A stretch of 64,000 nucleotides of DNA from CAKAHY01 sp963522175 (GTDB lineage: Bacteria; Bacillota; Clostridia; Lachnospirales; Lachnospiraceae), in assembly GCA_963522175.1 (NCBI GenBank), contig CAUQXC010000001.1, positions 372,001 through 436,000 on the forward strand, in the 5' to 3' direction. A program made the position numbers and the translations under genes. Shown one piece after another: positions 1-7,484 of this stretch (positions within the stretch are counted from its first letter, which is position 1; each line of letters opens with the position of its first letter). The notes under the pieces were generated by a model. It did no database searches. It had not been told where the DNA came from and worked only from the letters and a program-made list of their open reading frames with translations.

Positions 1-1984
1 GCGACAGCGGCTTTACGTCCGTATTCAAAATACTTTCATATACAAGCACAGCTTCTTTTTCCACTCTCACAAAGCAGTCGAAATATGAGCTTGATACAAA
101 TAAGTTCTTATTTATGATAACAGCTTTGTCTTCTTCAAATTCTACGGAAATATTTTGGTAGTTAAACTTGACCTCCTGCATCTTAGGAGAAGGAGCTCTG
201 TCGCCACCGTAAACTATGCCGTTTCCGCTGAAATTATAGTCCGTAGGTCTGTCATGGAAATCTCCGCCGTAGGCCTCGAATTCCTCACCGTATCTGTTTT
301 TCTTCGTAATACTCTGGTCTATATAGTCCCATATAAACCCGCCCTGATATCTAGGCTCTCTGTCCGATAAATCCGTGTATTTATACATTGCTCCGCAGGA
401 ATTTCCCATTGCATGAGTATACTCGCAACAAATAAAAGGCTTCTCCTTATTTTCTTTAAGGAATTTTTCTATATTTGCAACACTTGTATACATCTGGCTT
501 TCTATATCGCTGCTGTCGTTATAGCTCCTGTCGTTAAAAACACCTTCATAATGTACAAGTCTTGTATCGTCTTCTTTTTTGAAATATTCGGACATGGCAT
601 GAATAACGCTTCCTCCGAAGGATTCATTTCCCAGAGACCATATAAGGATGGAAGCATGATTTTTATCCCTTTCAAACACAGCCTTACATCTCGAAAGAAG
701 CATAGGTTCCCATGCCTTATTATCCTTCGGGACTATGTATTCAAGATCCTTTGTAGCTTCAAAGCCGCTCCATGAACCGTGACTTTCCATGTTGTTCTCA
801 TCTATCACATACAAGCCGTAGATGTCACAAAGCTCATACAAATATGAATTGTTAGGGTAATGACTTGTTCTTATTGCATTTATATTGTTTCTTTTCATGG
901 TAACAATATCCTGCAACACCTCTTGTCTTGAAACCGCTCTTCCCGACTTGGAGCTGAAATCATGTCTGTTTACGCCCTTAAACACTATTCTTTTACCGTT
1001 TAAAAGCATGAGTCCGTCTTTAAGCTCAAATCTTCTGATACCCACATTCTGCTTTATAAACTCCAAAAGCTTTCCGCTTTCATCATAGACATAAAGCTCG
1101 AGCTTATAAAGATTCGGTACTTCGGCACTCCATAAAAGAGGCTTTTCTATTTCAAAGCTTTCAGAAATCTCTGCCTCTCCCACAGCCTGTAGCTGTGTTT
1201 TTTGTTCGGATTCTCCAAGCTTGGTAACAATATATGCGGGTATCTCGCTTTTAAGCTTCAGCTTAAGCTCAAGGACCGCTTTATCAAAGTTATCGTTTAA
1301 GCTTGTTTTTACCCTCACATCGGCTATATGCGCTTTCGGAACACTGTATAAATATACACTTCTGTATATACCCGAGAATCTGAAAAAGTCCTGATCTTCA
1401 CACCAGCTTGATGCACAAAACTTAAATACCGAAAGGGCAAGCTTATTTTCTCCCTCCAGCAGATATTTACTTATATCAAATTCCGCCTTCGTAAAGCTGT
1501 CCTCATGATAGCCGACAAAATTGCCGTTAAGCCATACACTTACCGCACTTTCAACGCCTTCAAAAGCTAAAATAACCTTTTCACCCTTCATAGCTTCGGG
1601 CAAAAAGAAATATTTCACATAATTTGCAACCGGATTGAATTCTTCCGGTATCTCACCCGGTCTTATTTCCTCGTGTCCTTCCCAAGGATATTGTACATTG
1701 GCATATTGAGGTCTGTCATAGCCTTCGAGCTGAATATGAGCCGGAACTCTTATGTCATCCCATGACTTTGCATTATAATCAAGAGCTTCAAAACCCTTCA
1801 CACTGAGGGAATAATTTTTTGCATAAGCAAATTTCCATACACCGTCAAGGCTGTAATAAAAACTGCTTGCCCCGCTTTCTTCCTCCAAAGGATTCTTATA
1901 ATGTATATTATCGGAATGTGACTCCATGCAATTTACCGCAAAGCAAGTCGGATCCTTTAAGATATCATAATTAAAATTTTTCAT
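1..1984 (-). CDS. lacZ: beta-galactosidase, GH2 family (3' end outside window)
   Basis: Hydrolyses terminal beta-galactosides such as lactose in the cytoplasm. Reading the minus strand from the ATG at 1984, preceded by GGAG six bases upstream, gives 661 residues with no stop, so the gene runs off the left edge (family members are about 1000 residues). The N-terminal sugar-binding domain is followed by the beta-sandwich and the TIM barrel. The acid/base glutamate lies in IWSLGNES (E454) and the nucleophile in CCEYTHAMGNS (E521), both typical of LacZ-type GH2 enzymes. It is the last gene seen of an operon with an ABC sugar importer, only 34 bases behind the second permease, so imported galactosides are the likely substrate. 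No signal peptide is visible. Confidence 0.93.
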   Translation of the reverse strand, partial: MKNFNYDILKDPTCFAVNCMESHSDNIHYKNPLEEESGASSFYYSLDGVWKFAYAKNYSLSVKGFEALDYNAKSWDDIRVPAHIQLEGYDRPQYANVQYPWEGHEEIRPGEIPEEFNPVANYVKYFFLPEAMKGEKVILAFEGVESAVSVWLNGNFVGYHEDSFTKAEFDISKYLLEGENKLALSVFKFCASSWCEDQDFFRFSGIYRSVYLYSVPKAHIADVRVKTSLNDNFDKAVLELKLKLKSEIPAYIVTKLGESEQKTQLQAVGEAEISESFEIEKPLLWSAEVPNLYKLELYVYDESGKLLEFIKQNVGIRRFELKDGLMLLNGKRIVFKGVNRHDFSSKSGRAVSRQEVLQDIVTMKRNNINAIRTSHYPNNSYLYELCDIYGLYVIDENNMESHGSWSGFEATKDLEYIVPKDNKAWEPMLLSRCKAVFERDKNHASILIWSLGNESFGGSVIHAMSEYFKKEDDTRLVHYEGVFNDRSYNDSSDIESQMYTSVANIEKFLKENKEKPFICCEYTHAMGNSCGAMYKYTDLSDREPRYQGGFIWDYIDQSITKKNRYGEEFEAYGGDFHDRPTDYNFSGNGIVYGGDRAPSPKMQEVKFNYQNISVEFEEDKAVIINKNLFVSSSYFDCFVRVEKEAVLVYESILNTDVKPLS

Positions 1985-2018
1985 ATTTTTCTCCACAATC
2001 TGACAAAAATGCCTTAAC

Positions 2019-2834
2019 TTATTTAACCGCTCCCGTAATACCTTCCGTAAAGTTTCTTTGAAGAAGGAAGAATACTATAGCCGTAGGTATGGTACATAAA
2101 AATACCGCAAGCATAAGAACTCCGTAGTCCGTAACATAACCTTCTTTAAGGTTCGCTACAAGCATAGGCATTGTTATACTTGTCTGATTCGTCATAATTA
2201 CTTTAGGCCACAAATAGCTGTTCCATGCAGCCATAAAGGTTATGGTCATTGCCGCCGCATAGGTCGAGCGCATAGTCGGAATGAACATCTTGTAAAAAAT
2301 TTGAAACTCGGTAAGTCCGTCCATTCTTGCCGCCTCTATGATATCCTTAGGAAAAGCTCTTGCACTTTGTCTGAACATCATTATAAGAAGGGGCGTCGAT
2401 AAGGTCGGTAATATAAAGCCCAAGGTCGAGTTCAAAAATCCCGCTTTTGAAAACATCTGATACAAAGGTATCATAACCGCGACGAAGGGAACCATCATCG
2501 AAAGCAAAACTATACGCATAAGCGTATCCTTCGCCTTGTCATGATATATCTCAAAACCGTAGCCCGCCAATGAACATATAAGCAGGGACAAAACGGTAAG
2601 TACCAAGGCATATTTTATAGAATTCATCATAGCCATACCGAGGTTATAATTTGCCGTCAGCCTCTTGAAGTTTTCTATAAGTTCGAGCCCCGGTAAAAGT
2701 CTACCCCTTGAAATGTCTATATTCTTGTTTGTTGCCGCCGCAAACATCCAATATAAAGGAAATACGGATAAGAAAGAGAATATACTCAAAAATATATAAG
2801 CTGCCGCTTTTCTCGTTTTAGTCACGTTTATCAC
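2019..2834 (-). CDS. carbohydrate ABC transporter permease, MalG-like (CUT1)
   Basis: Inner-membrane permease of a CUT1 sugar importer, 271 residues with about six hydrophobic segments. The C-terminal half carries the EAA loop that contacts the ATPase (IIEAARMDGLTEFQIFYKMFIP) and the family-typical end NFTEGITGAVK. The start overlaps the end of the MalF-like gene by 17 bases, which indicates translational coupling. No ATPase is encoded here; as usual for CUT1 systems a shared MsmX/UgpC-type ATPase is probably encoded elsewhere. The neighbouring beta-galactosidase suggests that a galactoside is the cargo, which is inference. Confidence 0.92.
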   Translation of the reverse strand: MINVTKTRKAAAYIFLSIFSFLSVFPLYWMFAAATNKNIDISRGRLLPGLELIENFKRLTANYNLGMAMMNSIKYALVLTVLSLLICSLAGYGFEIYHDKAKDTLMRIVLLSMMVPFVAVMIPLYQMFSKAGFLNSTLGFILPTLSTPLLIMMFRQSARAFPKDIIEAARMDGLTEFQIFYKMFIPTMRSTYAAAMTITFMAAWNSYLWPKVIMTNQTSITMPMLVANLKEGYVTDYGVLMLAVFLCTIPTAIVFFLLQRNFTEGITGAVK

Positions 2835-3711
2835 CTACTTTCATCTGTACAAATGCCAGTATAAGAACCATAAACAATATAAAATAGGACATTGCCGAAG
2901 CATATCCCAAATTCGGAACGTTTCTGAACGATATATTGTAAATGTAATGAGACATAGTTATAGTTGAATTCGCCGGTCCGCCACCCGTTAAGTTCACCGA
3001 CTCGTCAAACAACTGCAGGGTTCCGTTTGTCGACATGATAGCCGTCAACAATATTGTAGGTTTAAGCAGAGGTATAGTTATCTTGAAAAATGACTGCAAA
3101 GGAGAGGCTCCATCTATTTTTGCCGCTTCATATACGGAATATTCTATATTTTGAAGTCCCGCAAGATAGAACACCATGTTGTAGCCCGTCCATCTCCATA
3201 CAAGAGCCAATATAAGTACAAATCTTGCACTGTTGGCATTTGCAAGGAAATTGTAGCCGCTTTCCAAAATATTAAGCTTAATCAAAACGGCATTCACGAG
3301 TCCGTCCACCGCAAATAATGCACGGAAAATGGTCGCATAAGAAACCAAAGAACTTGCACAAGGCAGGAATATTGCGGTTCTGAATAAAGCCTTATATTTT
3401 AAGTCTTTATTGTTAAGAAGAGACGCAAGCAAAAGTGCCAAAATAAGCATTATAGGCACCTGTATTATGAGGTAAATAAAGCAGTTTGCAAGCGACTGCA
3501 TAAATACTTTATCCTGAAACATCCTGGCATAGTTGGCAATGCCCACCCATTTAAGAGTATTTCCTTTACCTCTTTTTAACGATAGTAAAAAAGCATATAC
3601 CATAGGATAAAAGCTCATAATCGTTATAAGTAATACCGCGGGGGTTAAAAATATCCAGCCTGACAAATTTTGTTTTTTGGACAATGTCAAGGGTTTTGCC
3701 ATATAAAGCAC
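2818..3711 (-). CDS. carbohydrate ABC transporter permease, MalF-like (CUT1)
   Basis: Partner permease of the preceding MalG-like subunit, 297 residues with six predicted membrane segments beginning at about residue 18. The EAA loop is YEAAKIDGASPLQSFFKITIP and is followed by the conserved GGPANST region. The start is preceded by a strong AGGAGG. It lies 48 bases behind the receptor gene, and a stem-loop in that gap could lower its expression relative to the receptor, a common arrangement in sugar ABC operons. Residue five is also a methionine (MLYMAK), so the true start could be slightly internal. Confidence 0.92.
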   Translation of the reverse strand: MLYMAKPLTLSKKQNLSGWIFLTPAVLLITIMSFYPMVYAFLLSLKRGKGNTLKWVGIANYARMFQDKVFMQSLANCFIYLIIQVPIMLILALLLASLLNNKDLKYKALFRTAIFLPCASSLVSYATIFRALFAVDGLVNAVLIKLNILESGYNFLANANSARFVLILALVWRWTGYNMVFYLAGLQNIEYSVYEAAKIDGASPLQSFFKITIPLLKPTILLTAIMSTNGTLQLFDESVNLTGGGPANSTITMSHYIYNISFRNVPNLGYASAMSYFILFMVLILAFVQMKVGDKRD

Positions 3712-3727
3712 CTCCTTATTATTAAAT

Positions 3728-3752
3728 AAAGGGGCTTTTAAGAAGCCCCTTT
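3728..3752 (-). terminator. intercistronic stem-loop behind the sugar receptor gene
   Basis: A perfect 10-bp inverted repeat (AAAGGGGCTT at 3728-3737, AAGCCCCTTT at 3743-3752, 5-base loop) lies between receptor and permease. The minus strand has only a weak T-rich tail after it, so it probably gives partial termination or protects the 3' end of the receptor message rather than ending the operon. Confidence 0.7.
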
Positions 3753-3759
3753 TATATCT

Positions 3760-5118
3760 TTATTCTTCCATTGCAAATTCTACTGTTTCCTGAGCTGTTT
3801 TCAAAGCCTCATCCACAGCCGTACCTGTAGCGATACTCTGTATTGCGGTAGCAACGGCATCTCTTGCTTCATAGTAGTATACACCTGTATTATTGCTTGG
3901 AACTTTTGAAGCATAATCTGTTATATCCTTGTATATAGCCTGTCCGCCGAAGAACTCCTGTGGCTTAGCATAAACATCGCTTTCTCCTGCCGGCTTGTAG
4001 GTAGCCAAAGCACCTGACTTTGGAAGTATGGTCTCATACAACTCAACACTTGAACCGAAGGTTGACTTTAAGAAATCAAATGCCAATTCTTTGTTCTTTG
4101 TACTTGACATTACAGCCCAGCTTGAACCGCCGTTGTTTGAGTAGTTGGTTGCGGTATCGAAGCTTGAAAGCTTAGGAATGTTTGCAACTCCCCACTTTCC
4201 TGACTGATCCGTTGCAACCTGTATGCTTCCGAGTATCCAGCAGCCGTTAATGGTTCCTGCAACTGTTCCTGTATTCATAGAAGCTACATACTGATCCCAG
4301 TCATTTACTTCAACCAAAACGCCCTCTTTTTTCATCGTGTTGTATGTATCTATTGTTTTCTTAAGTATTTCGTTGTTCTCTATACTAGGCTTTCCGTCCT
4401 TGTCAAATAAAGAACCGCCTGCCGATTGAAGCATAATCATTACAACATCCGTCTCTCCGGATAAGCATGAAAGTAAAGGTTTTTTCGTCTTTTCGAGAAC
4501 AATCTTTCCTTTTTCAATGTACTCTTCCCAAGTGATGTTCTCAAAATCCTTTAAGGTAAGACCTGCTTCTTCTAAAACATCCGTTCTATATGCCGCTATA
4601 GCAGTACCGTTATCAAAAGGTACACCGTAGTGCTTTCCGTCAACAACAGAATAGTTTGTCTTTGCAGCCGCAAAGTCGTCATACTTTATACCTGCTTCTT
4701 CCAAATCCAAAAATGCTTCGGAATATGTAAGTGTGTTCTTTTGGAATGCATTATCCTGCATAAGTATAATGTCAGGTAACATACTTAAATCTCCCGATGT
4801 TGCAGCTGTGGAAAGCTTGGTCTGGAGATCGTTCCAAGGTGTCTCAACCACGTTAAGCTTGAAATCAGGATGATCCTTTTTATAGATGGTCTCCGCCTCT
4901 TTCATAGCATAGATGTTGAAGTTAGGATCCCAGCACCATACTGTAAGCTCATTTGCCGCATCCCCCGCTCCCTTGTCATCCTTAGCCTGCTCGCTTGCTC
5001 CGCCTTCTCCCGCAGCTTCGGATTTTTTATCCGCATTCTCGGTAGAACCTCCCGAACAGGCAGCGAGTGCAAAAGCCATGGCTGAAGCAGCCGCTAAAAA
5101 TAACAATCTTTTTTTCAT
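3760..5118 (-). CDS. extracellular sugar-binding lipoprotein of ABC importer
   Basis: Family 1 solute-binding protein, 452 residues, the lipid-anchored receptor of the adjacent CUT1 permeases. The N-terminus has a lysine-rich start, a hydrophobic core and a lipobox LAAC with the lipidated cysteine at residue 21. A low-complexity Glu/Lys/Gly linker follows, then the two-lobed binding domain starting near ELTVWCWDPNFN. The ATG is preceded by AAGGAGG with 7-8 bases of spacing. It is the first gene of the operon receptor-permease-permease-lacZ. The ligand is probably a beta-galactoside, judged only from the neighbouring enzyme. Confidence 0.93.
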   Translation of the reverse strand: MKKRLLFLAAASAMAFALAACSGGSTENADKKSEAAGEGGASEQAKDDKGAGDAANELTVWCWDPNFNIYAMKEAETIYKKDHPDFKLNVVETPWNDLQTKLSTAATSGDLSMLPDIILMQDNAFQKNTLTYSEAFLDLEEAGIKYDDFAAAKTNYSVVDGKHYGVPFDNGTAIAAYRTDVLEEAGLTLKDFENITWEEYIEKGKIVLEKTKKPLLSCLSGETDVVMIMLQSAGGSLFDKDGKPSIENNEILKKTIDTYNTMKKEGVLVEVNDWDQYVASMNTGTVAGTINGCWILGSIQVATDQSGKWGVANIPKLSSFDTATNYSNNGGSSWAVMSSTKNKELAFDFLKSTFGSSVELYETILPKSGALATYKPAGESDVYAKPQEFFGGQAIYKDITDYASKVPSNNTGVYYYEARDAVATAIQSIATGTAVDEALKTAQETVEFAMEE

Positions 5119-5184
5119 AACAAAAATACCTCCTTATTTTGTCTATTTTGTATAGGTTTAACCGCTTATAGCTAAACAACTTAT

Positions 5185-5235
5185 GTACATTTTAGCACAG
5201 GTATCTAAGGTAATTCTTTTCATTTTCGTACATTT
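5185..5235. promoter_or_regulatory. candidate AraC operator: two direct repeats before the lac-type operon
   Basis: GTACATTT occurs at 5185-5192 and again at 5228-5235, 43 bp apart, about four helical turns, in the 150-bp gap between the receptor gene and its likely AraC regulator. On the minus strand a TAAAAT-like -10 lies next to the inner copy but I see no good -35, as expected for an activator-dependent promoter. This is pattern evidence only. Confidence 0.35.
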
Positions 5236-5242
5236 ATTAAGC

Positions 5243-5274
5243 AAAAAGGAACATATATTATATGTTCCTTTTTT
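5243..5274 (-). terminator. Rho-independent terminator of the AraC gene
   Basis: A nearly uninterrupted A/T-flanked palindrome (AAAAAGGAACATATA against TATATGTTCCTTTTT) immediately behind, and touching, the stop codon of the AraC-type gene. It is symmetric but has transcription only from the minus side here. Confidence 0.8.
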
Positions 5275-6247
5275 ATTGCCAGCTTTCTTTTATCAGAATG
5301 TTATACTCCAATAAATTTTTTCCGTGATTTTCCGTATTTTTCCGCCAGTCCTTAGGTGTAAGCCCCATGATTTTTTTGAAGTTTCTGTTGAAGGTCGATA
5401 TGTTGTTGAAGCCGCAAACACCGGATATATCCTCTATGTTCTCGGTGCTTTTTTGCAAAAGCTTGCATGCTTCATTTATACGCACAAGATTAATGTAATC
5501 CAGCACGCCCATTTTCATATATTTATCAAAAATTCGCCTTAAATGAACTTCGCTTATGTATAAATATTTTGCTAAATTCGATACCTTAATATCCATAGCA
5601 TAATTTTTACTTATGTAATCCGTAGCCTTTTCCAAAAGTTCAGGTATCTTATCGTTAAAAACATCCTTTTCGGAGGTGAAAGCGGAGTCTCTTGTTTTCG
5701 CTTTTCTTGCTAGCTTAATAAGCAAGCTTATTAAGCTTCCGTGTGCCTCTTCCTCATAAAAGGGCTTTTTATACCTCAAGATATCCATAAGTCTTTTTAT
5801 GCTGTCCGCTATATTTTTATCCGTTTTTTCGTCCGAAAAAAGCACATTCCTGTTTATAAGCGCTATCATGGCATCCATTTTTTTTAGCTTGATCTTATTA
5901 TTATACAGGCTCTTCAAAATCCCTTCCACATCTATGAAAAGATATTCCCATGAACTTTTCGTCCCCGGCTTACTGTTTGTGGTATGCGGATACTTCCCCG
6001 GTATTACGGTAAAATTGCCTTTTTTGTATGCATGCACATCTTTATTGAGTATCATCTCTCCGCTTCCGTCGATACAATACCCTATTTCCAAAAAGTTGTG
6101 AAAGTGTAGGGTTTCTATCCTTTTTCCTTTTCCATCCACTCCGTATTCCCTTACCCATGCATCTCCAAGCAAGGCAAAAACGTACATATCGCTCGGCATT
6201 CTGTAATATCTGTATTCCAGATCCTGTTTTTTTATTCTTCCCGCCAA
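5273..6247 (-). CDS. AraC-family transcriptional regulator
   Basis: 324 residues. The N-terminal part (about 45-150, beginning IETLHFHNFLEIGYCIDGSGEM) is a cupin-type sugar-sensing domain, and the last 100 residues are a double helix-turn-helix of AraC type (NLAKYLYISEVHLRRIF, then ENIEDISGVCGFNNISTFNRNFKKIMGLTPKDWRK). It is transcribed in the same direction as and immediately upstream of the galactoside operon, from which it is separated by its own terminator, so it most likely activates that operon in response to the imported sugar. The inducer cannot be read from the sequence. Confidence 0.9.
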   Translation of the reverse strand: MAGRIKKQDLEYRYYRMPSDMYVFALLGDAWVREYGVDGKGKRIETLHFHNFLEIGYCIDGSGEMILNKDVHAYKKGNFTVIPGKYPHTTNSKPGTKSSWEYLFIDVEGILKSLYNNKIKLKKMDAMIALINRNVLFSDEKTDKNIADSIKRLMDILRYKKPFYEEEAHGSLISLLIKLARKAKTRDSAFTSEKDVFNDKIPELLEKATDYISKNYAMDIKVSNLAKYLYISEVHLRRIFDKYMKMGVLDYINLVRINEACKLLQKSTENIEDISGVCGFNNISTFNRNFKKIMGLTPKDWRKNTENHGKNLLEYNILIKESWQ

Positions 6248-6269
6248 CTTTTATTAAACCTCATATTTC

Positions 6270-6714
6270 TTATATTTGTTTCAATAAAGCACTGCAGCCC
6301 GCATACACGTCTTTAAAGGTGGTTTCAAAGTCATGCGTATACCACGGGTCAGCCACCTCTCCTTTATCATCGGTAAAATCCTTTAAAAGGTATATCTTTT
6401 TCAGCCTGTCTTCTCCCAATATTCTTTCCATATTGCGAAGATTGTTATTGTCCATGGCTATGAGGTAGTCATATTTTTTGTAATCTTCTTTTTTGAGCTT
6501 TGTCGCCCTGTGCTCAACCACGGGTATATTTTTTTTCTTTCAGTTTATTCACGGTTCCGTAATGTACGGGATTGCCGAGCTCTTCCGCACTTGTTCCTGC
6601 ACTGGCAACCTGTATATCCGTTCTCCCCGCCTGCTTTACGAGGTATGTCATAAGTGATTCCGCCATGGTGGAACGGCAGATGTTGCCGTGGCAGATGAAA
6701 AGTATTTTGGTCAT
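6270..6714 (-). pseudogene. low-molecular-weight protein tyrosine phosphatase, frameshifted
   Basis: Two abutting frames together make one complete LMW-PTP. The first (start 6714) carries the P-loop FICHGNICRSTMAES with catalytic Cys and Arg; the second (to 6270) carries the general-acid region VADPWYTHDFETTF. The break falls in a run of eight A on the minus strand at about 6530: deleting one A gives the smooth junction LKEKNIPVVEHRATKL. A +1 shift is needed, which the usual -1 slippage does not supply. The gene is therefore a recent one-base mutant, a phase-variable tract or a sequencing error. A functional enzyme would dephosphorylate tyrosine (or arginine) in cytoplasmic proteins. Confidence 0.88.
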
Positions 6715-7110
6715 AGTTTTTATTTACTCCTTTTTGTCCTGAAATACCCTGTTTTGCAAGATTTTCAGGAATTTTGTGATTTGCTCAGAAATGTAGAATG
6801 TTACAAATCAGAGCAGAATTTAGCAAGTTATTACTACCTTTTAGTAGTAAAATTAGTAGTAAAAAGGGATTGAGTAACTGCTAACGATTTATTCTTCAAT
6901 TTGGACAGAGAGATACATAAAGAATACACAATTGATAATAGTTTCTATTTCATTTCTTATTTTTTCTGCCGTAGCCAAATATCCCATTGTTCTGATAATT
7001 ATAATTTTTATAAGAAGCTAGTAAGACACACTTATTATCATTTTGATTTAATATTTCTCTATATTCGTCTCTTATTGTTGTAGTCAAGCATTTTTGTAAC
7101 AGCATGACCT
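6715..7110. repeat. non-coding stretch with stem-loops and a 12-bp tandem duplication
   Basis: No convincing gene. It contains an inverted repeat TCCTGAAA/TTTCAGGA (6737-6770), a second stem TGCTCAGA/TCAGAGCA with one mismatch (6782-6815), a perfect hairpin TTACTAC-GTAGTAA (6831-6850) and two directly adjacent copies of TTAGTAGTAAAA (6841-6852 and 6853-6864). The short open frames here have no ribosome-binding site and biased A/T composition. Confidence 0.5.
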
Positions 7111-7322
7111 AATTGCTACTATAGGGCAATTAAGCCCCATAGTGCGCCTCAAAGGGCGATCTATAATATTGTAAGAATCCGGTCTCACATGATTGTATTG
7201 AGTATATACAAATTCCTTTCATTCTAAATATATTTTGAATTACTAGGTCAGGATGTTACAACTATGTCATTTCACAACATTATTCTAACAAAATATCCGG
7301 TTGACTTTTTCACCGGATTTTT
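7095..7322 (+). ncRNA. candidate small structured RNA with own promoter and terminator
   Basis: A promoter-like pair TTGTAA (7095-7100) and TACTAT (7118-7122 region) is spaced 17 bp. Downstream come alternative pairings: AATTGC/GCAATT (7111-7131), ACTATAGGGC with GCCCCATAGT (7118-7143, one mismatch), and CGCC/GGCG (7145-7158). The stretch ends in a clean terminator, ATCCGGT-ACCGGAT (7294-7318) followed by TTTTT. No open frame with a start signal lies between. The class is not one I recognise; the prediction rests on sequence patterns only. Confidence 0.35.
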
Positions 7323-7424
7323 GTACAATGAAGCAAGTCGATAAACAATTTGTATTAAACATTTGTTCGACAAACATCTTATATAGAAGAACATAGAACA
7401 TTAAATGTTCTTTATTATGAAAGA

Positions 7425-7475
7425 GAAAAGCTAGTGATGTTCTTGGTTATTCCAAGAAAGGTTTGCTAGCTTTTC
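7425..7475 (-). terminator. terminator of the SIR2-domain gene, nested hairpins
   Basis: GAAAAGCTAG (7425-7434) pairs perfectly with CTAGCTTTTC (7466-7475), and a second perfect stem TTCTTGG/CCAAGAA (7440-7458) sits inside the loop. It lies ten bases behind the stop codon and is followed on the minus strand by a T-rich tail. A further small palindrome GAACAT-ATGTTC lies at 7396-7410, and an imperfect GTCGA..TCGAC stem at 7337-7371. Confidence 0.75.
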
Positions 7476-7484
7476 TTTATATCT

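Noticed and set aside
155..1088. Three plus-strand open frames over the left edge
   Set aside because: They lie antisense to a clear GH2 beta-galactosidase with intact catalytic motifs and have no ribosome-binding sites.
6521..6714. Programmed -1 frameshift in the tyrosine phosphatase
   Set aside because: The second half is in the +1 frame relative to the first; a -1 slip on the A run would lead to a different, non-homologous frame.
6831..6864. CRISPR-like repeat
   Set aside because: Only two adjacent 12-bp copies without spacers and no cas genes.
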